NCBI GenBank assembly: GCA_016191335.1
Contig: JACPOW010000051.1
Location: 76,162-131,836, forward strand
Direction of reading: 5' to 3'
Source: Elusimicrobiota bacterium
GTDB lineage: Bacteria; Elusimicrobiota; Elusimicrobia; UBA1565; UBA9628
DNA: 55,675 nt
In this document: piece by piece, positions 33,819 through 42,427 of the stretch
Layout of the letters: every line of letters begins with the position of its first letter
Position numbering within the stretch: the stretch's first letter is position 1
Notes under the pieces: generated by a model
The model's input: the letters and a program-made list of their open reading frames with translations, nothing else
Database searches by the model: none
What the model was told of the DNA's origin: nothing
Position numbers and translations under genes: made by a program

Positions 33819-35543
33819 ATGAGACTCGCGCTCGCCGTGCTGCTGGCCGTCTCGTGCGCCGTGCCCGCCCGCGCCTCGAACGACCCCGCCGTCCTCGATT
33901 ACGCGCTGGCCGCCGACGTCGACACCCTCGACCCGCACTGGGGCTACGACGCGGTCTCGCTGTTCGTCGTCGACCAGGTCTACGAGACCTTGATCGACTT
34001 CGCGGGCGACTCCCTCGATTCCTTCGAGCCGCGCATCGCGACCGTCGTCCCGTCCTTGGCCAACGGCTTCCTCGCAAAGGACGGCCTGACCTACGCCTTC
34101 CCGCTGCGCGGCGGGGTGAAGTTCCACGACGGCACGCCGATGACGAACGAGGACGCGAAGTACTCGCTGATGCGCTTCCTCCTGCTCGACCGCGAGGGGG
34201 GGCCGTCGAACCTGCTGCTGACCGGACTGCTCGGCGTGCGCTCCACGAGCGACCTGCCGCCGGACCAGATCTTCGCGCTGGCCGACAAGGCCATCTCGGT
34301 CGAAGGCGGCGCCTTGGTCCTGCGCCTGAAGAAGCCTTTCGCCCCGCTTCTCGGCATACTCGCCAACTTCGCGCACATCGTGCCCAAGGCCGCGGTCGTC
34401 GCCGGCGGCGGCTGGGACGGGAAGAAGGAGACCTGGGTCAAGCACCGCAACCCGGCCAAGGAGAACGCGGCGCTGTACTCCCGCATGAACGGCACCGGGC
34501 CGTTCCGCCTCGAGTCCTGGGACCGGGCGGGCCGCAAGATCGCGCTCGTGCGCAACGAGGCGTACTGGCGCAAGCCCGCGGGGCTCGCCCGGGTCAACCT
34601 GACCACCGTGGCGGAATCCCGCGAGCGGCGGCGCCGCCTCGCGGCGGGGGAGATCGACGCGGCGTTCGTCGAGCGGCGCTACCTGGACCAGTTCGAGGGC
34701 CTGCCCGGCGTGGTCGTGACCGACGGCCTGCCCTCGCTCGAGGCCCAGAACTCGGTCCTGTTCAACCTCGCCGTCGAGACCAAGGAGAACCCCTGGCTCG
34801 GCAGCGGCAAGCTCGGCGACGGCGTGCCGCCTGACTTCTTCGCCGACCCGGAGGTGCGCAAGGCCTTCGCCTTCTCGTTCGACTACGACGCCTTCATCAA
34901 GGAGGGCTACCGCAGCAAGGCCATCCAGGCGCACGGTCCCATCCCGGCGGTGCTGTTCGGCTACAACCCGAAGCAGAAGCCCTGGCCGTTCTCTCCCTAT
35001 CAGGCGGAGGGCGCGTTCAAGCGCGCGAAGAACGGCGAGGTCTGGGCCAAGGGCTTCGCCGTGACCGTCGCCTACACCGAAGGCAACTCCGAGCGCCGCA
35101 TCGCCTGCCGACTGCTCAAGGAGGGCGTCGAGAAGGTCAGCCCGAAGTTCCATGTGGATTGCCGCGCGCTGCCCGAGTCCAAGCTGCTCGACGAGTTCCG
35201 CGCCCGCCGCCTGCCCGCGTTCGTGTACCGCTGGATCCTCGACTATCCGGACCCGCACAACGCCGTCGAGCCCTTCCTCCACTCCCGCGGCTACTTCGCC
35301 TCGATGCTCGGCTACTCCAACCCCCGCGCCGACGCGATGATCGAGTCGGCGGCGGCCGAGACCGACCGTGCCAAGCGCAAGGCGCTGTACGCCGAGCTGC
35401 AGGCCATGGCGATCTACGACGCGCCCGCGATCTTCACCGCGGACAGCTACAACATCGCCGTCCGCCGGGCGAAGGTGCTCGGCTGGCTGTACCACCCGAT
35501 CCAACCCTACGGCACTTTGTACGAGGTCACCAAAACCCCATGA
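33819..35543 (+). CDS. Family-5 peptide ABC transporter substrate-binding protein (paralogue 1)
   Basis: This 574-residue periplasmic binding protein of the DppA/OppA type has a signal peptide (MRLALAVLLAVSCAVPARA). It shows the family core DVDTLDPHWGYDAVS, GLTYAFPLRGGVKFHDGTPM, FADPEVRKAFAFSFDYDAFI and the C-terminal WILDYPDPHNAVEPFLHSRG. There is no lipobox Cys, so it is probably soluble. GTG at 33816, one codon upstream, is an alternative start. Its stop overlaps the next paralogue (ATGA). It would deliver peptides to DppBCDF. Confidence 0.9.
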   Translation: MRLALAVLLAVSCAVPARASNDPAVLDYALAADVDTLDPHWGYDAVSLFVVDQVYETLIDFAGDSLDSFEPRIATVVPSLANGFLAKDGLTYAFPLRGGVKFHDGTPMTNEDAKYSLMRFLLLDREGGPSNLLLTGLLGVRSTSDLPPDQIFALADKAISVEGGALVLRLKKPFAPLLGILANFAHIVPKAAVVAGGGWDGKKETWVKHRNPAKENAALYSRMNGTGPFRLESWDRAGRKIALVRNEAYWRKPAGLARVNLTTVAESRERRRRLAAGEIDAAFVERRYLDQFEGLPGVVVTDGLPSLEAQNSVLFNLAVETKENPWLGSGKLGDGVPPDFFADPEVRKAFAFSFDYDAFIKEGYRSKAIQAHGPIPAVLFGYNPKQKPWPFSPYQAEGAFKRAKNGEVWAKGFAVTVAYTEGNSERRIACRLLKEGVEKVSPKFHVDCRALPESKLLDEFRARRLPAFVYRWILDYPDPHNAVEPFLHSRGYFASMLGYSNPRADAMIESAAAETDRAKRKALYAELQAMAIYDAPAIFTADSYNIAVRRAKVLGWLYHPIQPYGTLYEVTKTP

Positions 35544-37161
35544 GATCCATCCTGCTCGCCGCGCTCTTCGTCCTCCCGGCCGCCGCCGAGGTGAAGAACC
35601 CCGACACCTTCGTGTACGCGACGATCGGCGACCCCGACAGCCTGGACCCGGCGTGGGCGTACGACACGGCCAGCCACAACATCCTCTCGAACGTCTACGA
35701 GTACCTGCTCGGCTACAAGGGCTCCGGCCTGTCGACCAAGGACCTGATGCCGATGATCTCGGAGAAGGTGCCGAGCAAGGCCAACGGCCTCGTCTCCGCC
35801 GACGGCCGGACCTACCGCTTCCCGATCCGCAAGGGCGTGAAGTTCCACGACGGGACGGTCCTGACGCCGGAGGACGCGCGCTACTCGATCCTGCGCTTCC
35901 TGCTCGTCGACCGCGACGGCGGGCCCTCCTCTTTGCTGCTCGAGCCGATCCTCGGCGTCAACGGCACCCGCAAGGGCGGCAAGCTCGACCCGGCGGTCGT
36001 CGAGCGGGCGTTCAAGGCGGTGACGGTCGACAAGGGCGTCCTCGTCATCAGGCTCGAGCGGCCGTTCGCGCCGTTCCTCAGCATACTCGCGAACTTCGGC
36101 GCGATCGTCTCGAAGGATTTCTGCGTCAGGAACGGGCAGTGGGACGGGGAGGCGGCGACGGCGGAGCGGTTCAACAACCCCCGGCGCGAGTCGATGATCC
36201 CCAACGACAAGGCCGACGGGACCGGCGCGTTCAAGCTCGAGCGCTTCGACAAGACGAACAAGCATACGGGCCGCAGATGTACTTCCCGCAGCTGCAGAGC
36301 GTCCCGGGCGCGGAGGTCATCGACGGCCTGCAGAACCTGGAGCGCTCGTCGATCCTGATGTTCACCTTCAAGATGAGCCCGACGGCCAACCAGAACATCG
36401 GCTCCGGGAAGCTCGACGGCGACGGCGTGCCGCCGGACTTCTTCTCCGACAAGGACGTGCGCAAGGCGTTCGCGTACAGCGTCGACTACGACGGCTACAT
36501 CAAGGACATCCTGCGCGGCAAGGGGCGGCGCACCTCGGGCGTCATCCCGTCCTCCCTGCCCGGCGGCTCGAACCCGCAGCCCCGGTTCAAGCTCGACCCG
36601 AAGAAGGCCGAGGAGCACTTCCGCAAGGCCTGGGGAGGACGTGTATGGGAGAAGGGGTTCAAGGTCTCCTTCGTCTTCAACGCCGGCTCCGCGCCGGCGC
36701 AGACCATCGCCCAGATGGTGAAGAAGAACGTCGAGGCCCTGAACCCCAAGTTCCGGGTGGACCTGCGCATGATCCAGTGGTCCACCTACCTCGAGCAGAC
36801 CCAGGCCAACAAGATCCCGCTGTTCCTCGCGGCCTGGCAGGCGGACTACCCCGACGCGCACAACTTCGCCTTCCCGATCGTCCACTCCGCGGGCTACTAC
36901 GCCGGCAAGCAGGGCTACAAGAACCCGGCGGTGGACGCCGTCATCGAGGAGGCGGCCGCGACGGTCGACGAGGCCAAGCGCGCCGCGCTGTACAAGAAGA
37001 TGCAGTCCCTGGTCGACGAGGACGTCCCGCACGTGATGCTGGCCGAGGGGGTGCGCTACCGCGCCCAGCGGACCTGGGTGAAGGGCTTCATCTACCGCCC
37101 GACCTTCCCGGACATGCCTTACGGAGGGTACTACTACGACCTCCATAAGTCCGCGCAATGA
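35540..37161 (+). pseudogene. Family-5 peptide-binding protein, broken by internal deletion and frameshift (paralogue 2)
   Basis: The reading frame starts at an ATG overlapping the previous stop, with a signal peptide (MRSILLAALFVLPAAA), and continues as a clear paralogue to about 36265 (GTGAFKLERFDKTNKH). There the frame shifts: the matching sequence resumes one frame over (YGPQMYFPQLQSVPGAEVID) and runs to a TGA at 37161. Compared with paralogue 3, about 42 residues are missing at the joint, including the segment equivalent to FILARNDLYWREPAKLK. It is either a real inactivating deletion or an assembly or sequencing error in a repeat-rich region. Confidence 0.8.
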
Positions 37162-37165
37162 TTGC

Positions 37166-37171
37166 TAGAAT
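37166..37171 (+). promoter_or_regulatory. -10 TAGAAT before the third substrate-binding gene
   Basis: TAGAAT ends 7 bp before a GTG (37179) and 10 bp before the ATG (37182), within the cluster and immediately after the stop of the broken paralogue. Confidence 0.5.
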
Positions 37172-37181
37172 ACGGCCCGTG

Positions 37182-38933
37182 ATGCGGCTAATCCTCGTCG
37201 TGGCGCTCCTCCTCCCGACCGTCCCGGCCCCGGCCGCGGGCGAGGTCAAGAACCCGGGAGTCTACACCTACCTGACGATCTCCGACGCCGACAGCCTCGA
37301 TCCGGCCTATTCGTACGACACCGCCAGCCACATGCTGTGGATGAACCTCTACGAGCCCCTGTTCCAGTTCGAGAAGACCTCGACCTCGAAGCTCATCCCC
37401 TTGATCGCGGCCGAGGTGCCGAGCCAGGAGAACGGCGGCATCTCTCCCGACGGACGCACCTACACCATCCAGCTCCGCAAGGGCGTCCGCTTCCACGACG
37501 GCGCGCCGATGACGCCCGAGGACATGAAGTGGTCCCTGCAGCGCTTCCTGCTGATGGACCGGGCCGCGGGGCCGTCCGCGCTGCTGCTCGAGCCCCTGCT
37601 CGGCTACGCCGCGACGCGCGGCGACGACGGCAAGATCCTCCCGGACGTCTGGAAGGACCTCCAGAAGGCCGTCAGCCTGCAGGGCGACAAGCTCATCCTG
37701 CGCCTGCCGCGGCCCTACGCGCCCCTGCTCACCATCCTCGCCTCCTGGGCTCCGGTGATGTCGAAGGCGTGGGCGATCAAGAACGGCGACTGGGACGGCA
37801 CCGAGGCGACCTGGCAGAGGTACAACAACCCGAGCAAGGAGTCCTCGCCCTTCTTCGAGCGCGCGATGGGGACGGGGCCGTTCAAGCTCGAGCGCTGGGA
37901 CCGCAAGACGAAGGAGTTCATCCTGGCGCGCAACGACCTGTACTGGCGCGAGCCGGCGAAGCTCAAGAACGTGGTCATCAAGGGCGTCGCCGAGTTCGGC
38001 ACGCGCAAGCTGATGCTCCAGGCGGGGGACGCCGACGCGATCTACGCGGACCGTCCGCTGCTGACCCAGCTGCAGGGCATCCCGGGCGTGAAGGTCATCG
38101 ACGACCTTCCGACGGTCGAGATGAGCCCGGTCGTGTTCTTCACCTACGAGATCAACGCCCAGGGGAACTCCTTCCTCGGCAGCGGCAAGCTCGACGGCAA
38201 GGGCATCCCCGCCGACTTCTTCTCCGACAAGGACGTGCGCAAGGCGTTCGCCTACGCGTTCGACTACAAGGGCTTCATCAGCGACGTGATGCGCGGCAAG
38301 GGCACCCAGGCGACGGGCGCCATCCCGAAGTCGCTGCCCGGGCACAACCCGAAGGGGAGGAAGTACTCGCTCGACCTGAAGAAGGCCGAGGAGCACTTCC
38401 GCAAGGCGTGGGGCGGCAAGGTGTGGGAGAACGGGTTCAAGTTCACCATCGCCTTCAACACCGCCAACCTCCCCCGGCAGACCGTCTGCCAGATCCTCAA
38501 GCGCAACATCGAGGGGCTCAACCCCAAGTTCAAGATCGACGTGCGCGCCGTCGAGTGGCCGACCTTCCTCGACGGGTACAAGCAGTCGAAGCTGCCGATC
38601 TTCGTGATGGGCTGGAACGCCGACTACCCCGACCCGCACAACTTCGCGTTCCCGATGCTCCACTCCAAGGGCGACTATCCGATGACGCAGAAGTTCAAGA
38701 ACCCGGAGTTCGACCGCCTGGTGGAGGAGGCGAACGCCGAGCCGAGCGTCTCCCGCCGCAAGGACCTGTACGCGAAGCTCCAGGACCTCGCGTTCGAGGA
38801 GGTGCCGCAGCTGTACATCATCGACGCCGTCCGCTACCGCACCCAGCGCGAGTGGGTGAAGGGCTGGTACCACAACCCCATCTTCCCCGACTCGCCCTAC
38901 GGAAGCTACTTTTATCCGATCTCCAAGGACTAG
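37182..38933 (+). CDS. Family-5 peptide ABC transporter substrate-binding protein (paralogue 3)
   Basis: The 583-residue protein has a signal peptide (MRLILVVALLLPTVPAPAAG). Full family-5 features follow: TISDADSLDPAYSYDTASHM, GRTYTIQLRKGVRFHDGAPM, FSDKDVRKAFAYAFDYKGF and NADYPDPHNFAFPMLHSKGD. It is close to the broken copy upstream (shared LDxKKAEEHFRKAWGGxVWE). The dppB ATG directly follows its stop. An in-frame GTG at 37179 and an ATG at 37158 are alternative starts; I chose the one that gives a clean signal peptide behind the -10 box. Confidence 0.9.
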   Translation: MRLILVVALLLPTVPAPAAGEVKNPGVYTYLTISDADSLDPAYSYDTASHMLWMNLYEPLFQFEKTSTSKLIPLIAAEVPSQENGGISPDGRTYTIQLRKGVRFHDGAPMTPEDMKWSLQRFLLMDRAAGPSALLLEPLLGYAATRGDDGKILPDVWKDLQKAVSLQGDKLILRLPRPYAPLLTILASWAPVMSKAWAIKNGDWDGTEATWQRYNNPSKESSPFFERAMGTGPFKLERWDRKTKEFILARNDLYWREPAKLKNVVIKGVAEFGTRKLMLQAGDADAIYADRPLLTQLQGIPGVKVIDDLPTVEMSPVVFFTYEINAQGNSFLGSGKLDGKGIPADFFSDKDVRKAFAYAFDYKGFISDVMRGKGTQATGAIPKSLPGHNPKGRKYSLDLKKAEEHFRKAWGGKVWENGFKFTIAFNTANLPRQTVCQILKRNIEGLNPKFKIDVRAVEWPTFLDGYKQSKLPIFVMGWNADYPDPHNFAFPMLHSKGDYPMTQKFKNPEFDRLVEEANAEPSVSRRKDLYAKLQDLAFEEVPQLYIIDAVRYRTQREWVKGWYHNPIFPDSPYGSYFYPISKD

Positions 38934-39962
38934 ATGCTGAAATTCTGCCTCAAGCGCCTCGCCTTCCTGCCCTTCGTGATGTTCGGCGTGACCGCCTTGC
39001 TGTTCTCCTGCCTCCAGTTCCTGTCCCCCGAGATGCGCGCCTCGCTTTACATCAAGGACCCGCGCCAGCTGTCCCAGCTCGAGGCCGTCATCGAGAAGCA
39101 CGGCCTGCGCAAGCCCGTCTACGTGCAGTACGGCCTGTGGCTCAAGCAGGTCGCCCAGGGCGAGCTCGGCTATTCGGAGACGGCGAAGATGCCCGTGGCG
39201 TCCGCGGTCCGGGCGTTCTTCCCGGCCACCTTCGAGCTCACCTTGATCACCTTCTTCCCGATCATGATCGTCGGGGTCTACTTCGGCGTCCTGTCGGCGG
39301 TGCACAAGGACAAGTTCGTCGACCACGCCTCGCGCTTCGTCGCGATTACCGGCTACTCCCTGCCGAGCTTCGTCCTCGGCCTCTTCCTGCTGATGGTCTT
39401 CTACGGCAAGCTGCACTGGTTCCCACCGGGGCGCTACGACCTGACGACCGACATGCTCGTGCACTCCGAGGCCTTCCGGCATTGGACGGGCCTGCTCACG
39501 CTCGACTGCCTGCTCAACGGCGAAGGCGCCGCCTTCCTCACCGTCGCCAAGCACATGGTGCTCCCCGCGACGACCTTGCTCTACATCTCGGTGGCCCTCC
39601 TGCTGCGCATCACGCGCTCGACCATGCTCGAGGAGCTGAGCAAGGACTACGTGCGCACGGCCCGCGCCAAGGGCCTGCCGGAGAGCGTCGTCATCCGCAA
39701 GCACGCGCTGGCCAACGCGCTGATCCCGGTCGTGACCCTGTCGAGCCTGATGTTCATCGGCCTGCTCGGCGGCGTCGTCATCACCGAGACCGTCTTCGAC
39801 TTCCCGGGCATCGGGCGCTGGGGCGTGCAGGCCGCGCAGCAGCTCGACATCCCCGGCGTGCTGGGCTCGACTTTGCTCGCCGCGTTCCTGTTCGTGATCG
39901 CGAACCTCGTCTCCGACCTGCTCTACGCCGTCGTCGACCCCCGCATCCGGGTGGGGAACTGA
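38934..39962 (+). CDS. dppB: Peptide ABC transporter permease, DppB type
   Basis: The 342-residue inner-membrane permease has the N-terminal RLAFLPFVMFGVTALLFSCL helix, the YVQYGLWLKQVAQGELGYS loop and about six helices. The EAA loop that contacts the ATPase is visible as DYVRTARAKGLPESVVIRKH, followed by FDFPGIGRWGVQAAQQLD. It is directly adjacent to the substrate-binding gene (no gap) and one base before dppC. Confidence 0.94.
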   Translation: MLKFCLKRLAFLPFVMFGVTALLFSCLQFLSPEMRASLYIKDPRQLSQLEAVIEKHGLRKPVYVQYGLWLKQVAQGELGYSETAKMPVASAVRAFFPATFELTLITFFPIMIVGVYFGVLSAVHKDKFVDHASRFVAITGYSLPSFVLGLFLLMVFYGKLHWFPPGRYDLTTDMLVHSEAFRHWTGLLTLDCLLNGEGAAFLTVAKHMVLPATTLLYISVALLLRITRSTMLEELSKDYVRTARAKGLPESVVIRKHALANALIPVVTLSSLMFIGLLGGVVITETVFDFPGIGRWGVQAAQQLDIPGVLGSTLLAAFLFVIANLVSDLLYAVVDPRIRVGN

Positions 39963-39963
39963 G

Positions 39964-40845
39964 ATGGCGAGGCTCAAGGCCGCCTGGAAGGTCCTCAAGC
40001 ACCGGCCGATGTCCCTGCTCGGCTTCGGCCTCATCGGCTTCTTCCTGACCGTCGCGGTCCTGGCTCCCGTCCTGGCCCCGCCCGAGGCCGGCTCGCGGGA
40101 TTCCTACATCATCCCGCAGTCCGGCTACAGCCCCGACCCGGTGCGCCCGTCGAAGGAGCACTGGTTCGGGACGACGGAGCAGCAGTACGACCTCTACTAC
40201 GGCATGGTCTGGGGCTCGCGCACCGCGTTCTCCGTGGCGCTCAAGGTCGTGGGCTTCTCGGTGTGCGTCGGCATCCTGCTCGGCGGGGCGGCCGGGTTCT
40301 ACGGCGGCTGGGTCGACGAGATCCTGATGCGCTTCACCGACGTGATCCTCGCCTTCCCCGACATCGTCCTCGCCGTCGTCATCGTCGCGGTGCGCGGCCC
40401 GAGCCTCGAGAACGTGATGGTCGCCGTCACCGCCGTCTCCTGGCCGTCCTACGCGCGCCTCATGCGCGGCGACGTCCTGTCGGTCAAGGAGCGGGACTTC
40501 GTCGCCGCCGCCCGCGCCATCGGCGCCTCCGACGCGCGCATCCTCTTCCGCCACATCATCCCCAACTCGATCTACCCCGTCCTGGTCGTCGCCTCCCTGT
40601 CCATGGGGCGCATCGTGATCACGGCGGCGGCCCTCTCGTTCCTCGGCCTGGGCGCGCCGGTCGGCTACGCGGACTGGGGGCAATTGATCTCCCTGTCGCG
40701 CAACTGGATCCTGGGCTCGTCGGGGAACCCGTTCGAATACTGGCACACCGTGTTCATCCCCGGCCTCTCGATCTTCCTGTTCGTGCTCGGCTGGAACCTC
40801 CTGGGCGACGCCGTCCGGGACATCCTCGACCCGAGGCAGAAATAG
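39964..40845 (+). CDS. dppC: Peptide ABC transporter permease, DppC type
   Basis: The 293-residue partner of DppB has the family's N-terminal helix, a periplasmic loop (HWFGTTEQQYDLYYGMVWGS) and the EAA loop DFVAAARAIGASDARILFRH, followed by IIPNSIYPVLVV and the C-terminal LGDAVRDILDPRQK. The acyl-CoA synthetase follows one base later, so the operon continues. Confidence 0.94.
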   Translation: MARLKAAWKVLKHRPMSLLGFGLIGFFLTVAVLAPVLAPPEAGSRDSYIIPQSGYSPDPVRPSKEHWFGTTEQQYDLYYGMVWGSRTAFSVALKVVGFSVCVGILLGGAAGFYGGWVDEILMRFTDVILAFPDIVLAVVIVAVRGPSLENVMVAVTAVSWPSYARLMRGDVLSVKERDFVAAARAIGASDARILFRHIIPNSIYPVLVVASLSMGRIVITAAALSFLGLGAPVGYADWGQLISLSRNWILGSSGNPFEYWHTVFIPGLSIFLFVLGWNLLGDAVRDILDPRQK

Positions 40846-40846
40846 C

Positions 40847-42427
40847 ATGTCCACCCTCAACGCGCTCCTCGACCGGTCCGCCCAGGAAGGCGGGGGGAAG
40901 ACCGCCCTCGTCTACCAGGATCTGGAGATGTCCTTTCTGGACCTGCGCCGGGAGGTCCTCGAGATCGCCGACGGCCTGCGCCGCGCCGGCGTCGCCAAGG
41001 GCGACCGCATCGCGATCGTCCACCGCAACGCCCCCGAGTTCATCGTCGCCTATTTCGCGGTCAACCGCCTCGGCGCGATCGCCGTGCCGATCAACTTCAT
41101 GGTGCAGAAGGCCGACGAGCTCGCCTACATGCTCGGCGACTGCGGCGCCAAGGGCGTCTTCACCCAGAACGATTTCCTGCCCGGCCTGACGGCCGCCGCC
41201 GCCAAATGCCCGGAGCTGAAGGCCCTCTGGGTCACGGACCTGGCGACGGCCCCGCCCGGGCTCGTCCGGGCCTACCGCGAGCTCCGGCGCGAGGTCTTCA
41301 CCGACGACCACGTCGACCCCGCCATCGAGAGCGACGTCGCCGCGATCCTGTACACCTCGGGCACGACGGGCTTCCCCAAGGGCGTGATGCTGACCCACCG
41401 CAACCTCGTGACGAACTGCGAGGCGGCGCTGAGCCGCATGAGCCTCGACCGCTCCGACGTGACGCTGTGCATCCTGCCGATGTTCCACAGCTTCGCCTGG
41501 ACCGGGATCGTCCTGACCTCGCTGCGGCTGACTCTCACGAGCGTGGTCTTCTCCGCGATCGCCCCGGCCAAGCCCTGGCTCAAGGCGATGGGCCGCCGCG
41601 GCGTGAGCCTGTTCGCAGCCGTGCCCCAGGTCTACGCCGCGCTCACGCGCGAGGCCAAGAACTGGAAGACCCGCGCCTTCCTGCGCTGGTGGGCGTTCCG
41701 CCGCGTCAAGATCGCGGTCTCCGGCGCCGCGCCGCTCTCGAACTCCGTCGCCGACGCGTTCGACGACGCCATCGGGGTCGAGATCGACCAGGGCTGGGGC
41801 CTCACCGAGACGAGCCCGGTCGCCACCATCAGCGCCCCCGACGCCGTCCGCGTCGGCTCCGTGGGCCCCGCCATCGACGGCGTGCGCGTCAAGATCGTCG
41901 ACGACGCGGAGAATCCGCTGCCGACCGGCGCCGAGGGCGAGATCTGCGTGCAGGGCGACTGCGTGATGAAGGGCTACTGGAACCGCCCCGGGGACACCCG
42001 GGCCGCCTTCACCGCCGACGGCTGGCTCAAGACCGGCGACATCGGCGTCCTGGACGCGGACGGCTACCTCTCAATCCGCGACCGCAAGAAGGACATGATC
42101 ATCGTGAAGGGCCTCAAGGTGTTCCCGGCGCAGGTGGAGGCCGTCATCGCCGAGAACCCCGCCGTCGAGGAGAGCGCGATCATCGGCGTCCCCGACGAGG
42201 TCGGCGACGAGGTCATCAAGGCCTTCGTCGTCCTCAAGAAGGGCGCCACGGTCGAGAAGGCCGCCCTGCTCCAGTTCTTCAAGGAGCGCCTCGACGCGTA
42301 CAAGCGCCCGCGCGACGTCGAGATCGTGGACGCGCTGCCCAAGAACGCGCTGCAGAAGGTCCTCAAGCGCGAGCTGCGCGACCGCGAGCTGAAGAAACGC
42401 GCGGCCCCGCCCGCCGCCAGGTCCTGA
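40847..42427 (+). CDS. Acyl-CoA synthetase (AMP-binding, FadD-like)
   Basis: The 526-residue ANL-superfamily enzyme activates a carboxylic acid with ATP and CoA. It shows the P-loop AAILYTSGTTGFPKGVMLTH, GWGLTETSPV, DGWLKTGDIGVLDADGYLS, the hinge RDRKKDMIIVKG and a C-terminal catalytic lysine in PKNALQKVLKRE. The length and motifs fit medium- or long-chain fatty-acid ligases. It follows dppC with a 1-bp gap and its stop overlaps the cca start. The position in a peptide-transport operon is odd, and its substrate is not known. Confidence 0.9.
   Translation: MSTLNALLDRSAQEGGGKTALVYQDLEMSFLDLRREVLEIADGLRRAGVAKGDRIAIVHRNAPEFIVAYFAVNRLGAIAVPINFMVQKADELAYMLGDCGAKGVFTQNDFLPGLTAAAAKCPELKALWVTDLATAPPGLVRAYRELRREVFTDDHVDPAIESDVAAILYTSGTTGFPKGVMLTHRNLVTNCEAALSRMSLDRSDVTLCILPMFHSFAWTGIVLTSLRLTLTSVVFSAIAPAKPWLKAMGRRGVSLFAAVPQVYAALTREAKNWKTRAFLRWWAFRRVKIAVSGAAPLSNSVADAFDDAIGVEIDQGWGLTETSPVATISAPDAVRVGSVGPAIDGVRVKIVDDAENPLPTGAEGEICVQGDCVMKGYWNRPGDTRAAFTADGWLKTGDIGVLDADGYLSIRDRKKDMIIVKGLKVFPAQVEAVIAENPAVEESAIIGVPDEVGDEVIKAFVVLKKGATVEKAALLQFFKERLDAYKRPRDVEIVDALPKNALQKVLKRELRDRELKKRAAPPAARS

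Noticed and set aside
37188-40034. Long minus-strand open frame opposite the third binding protein and dppB
   Set aside because: Same reason: a shadow frame of well-supported genes.
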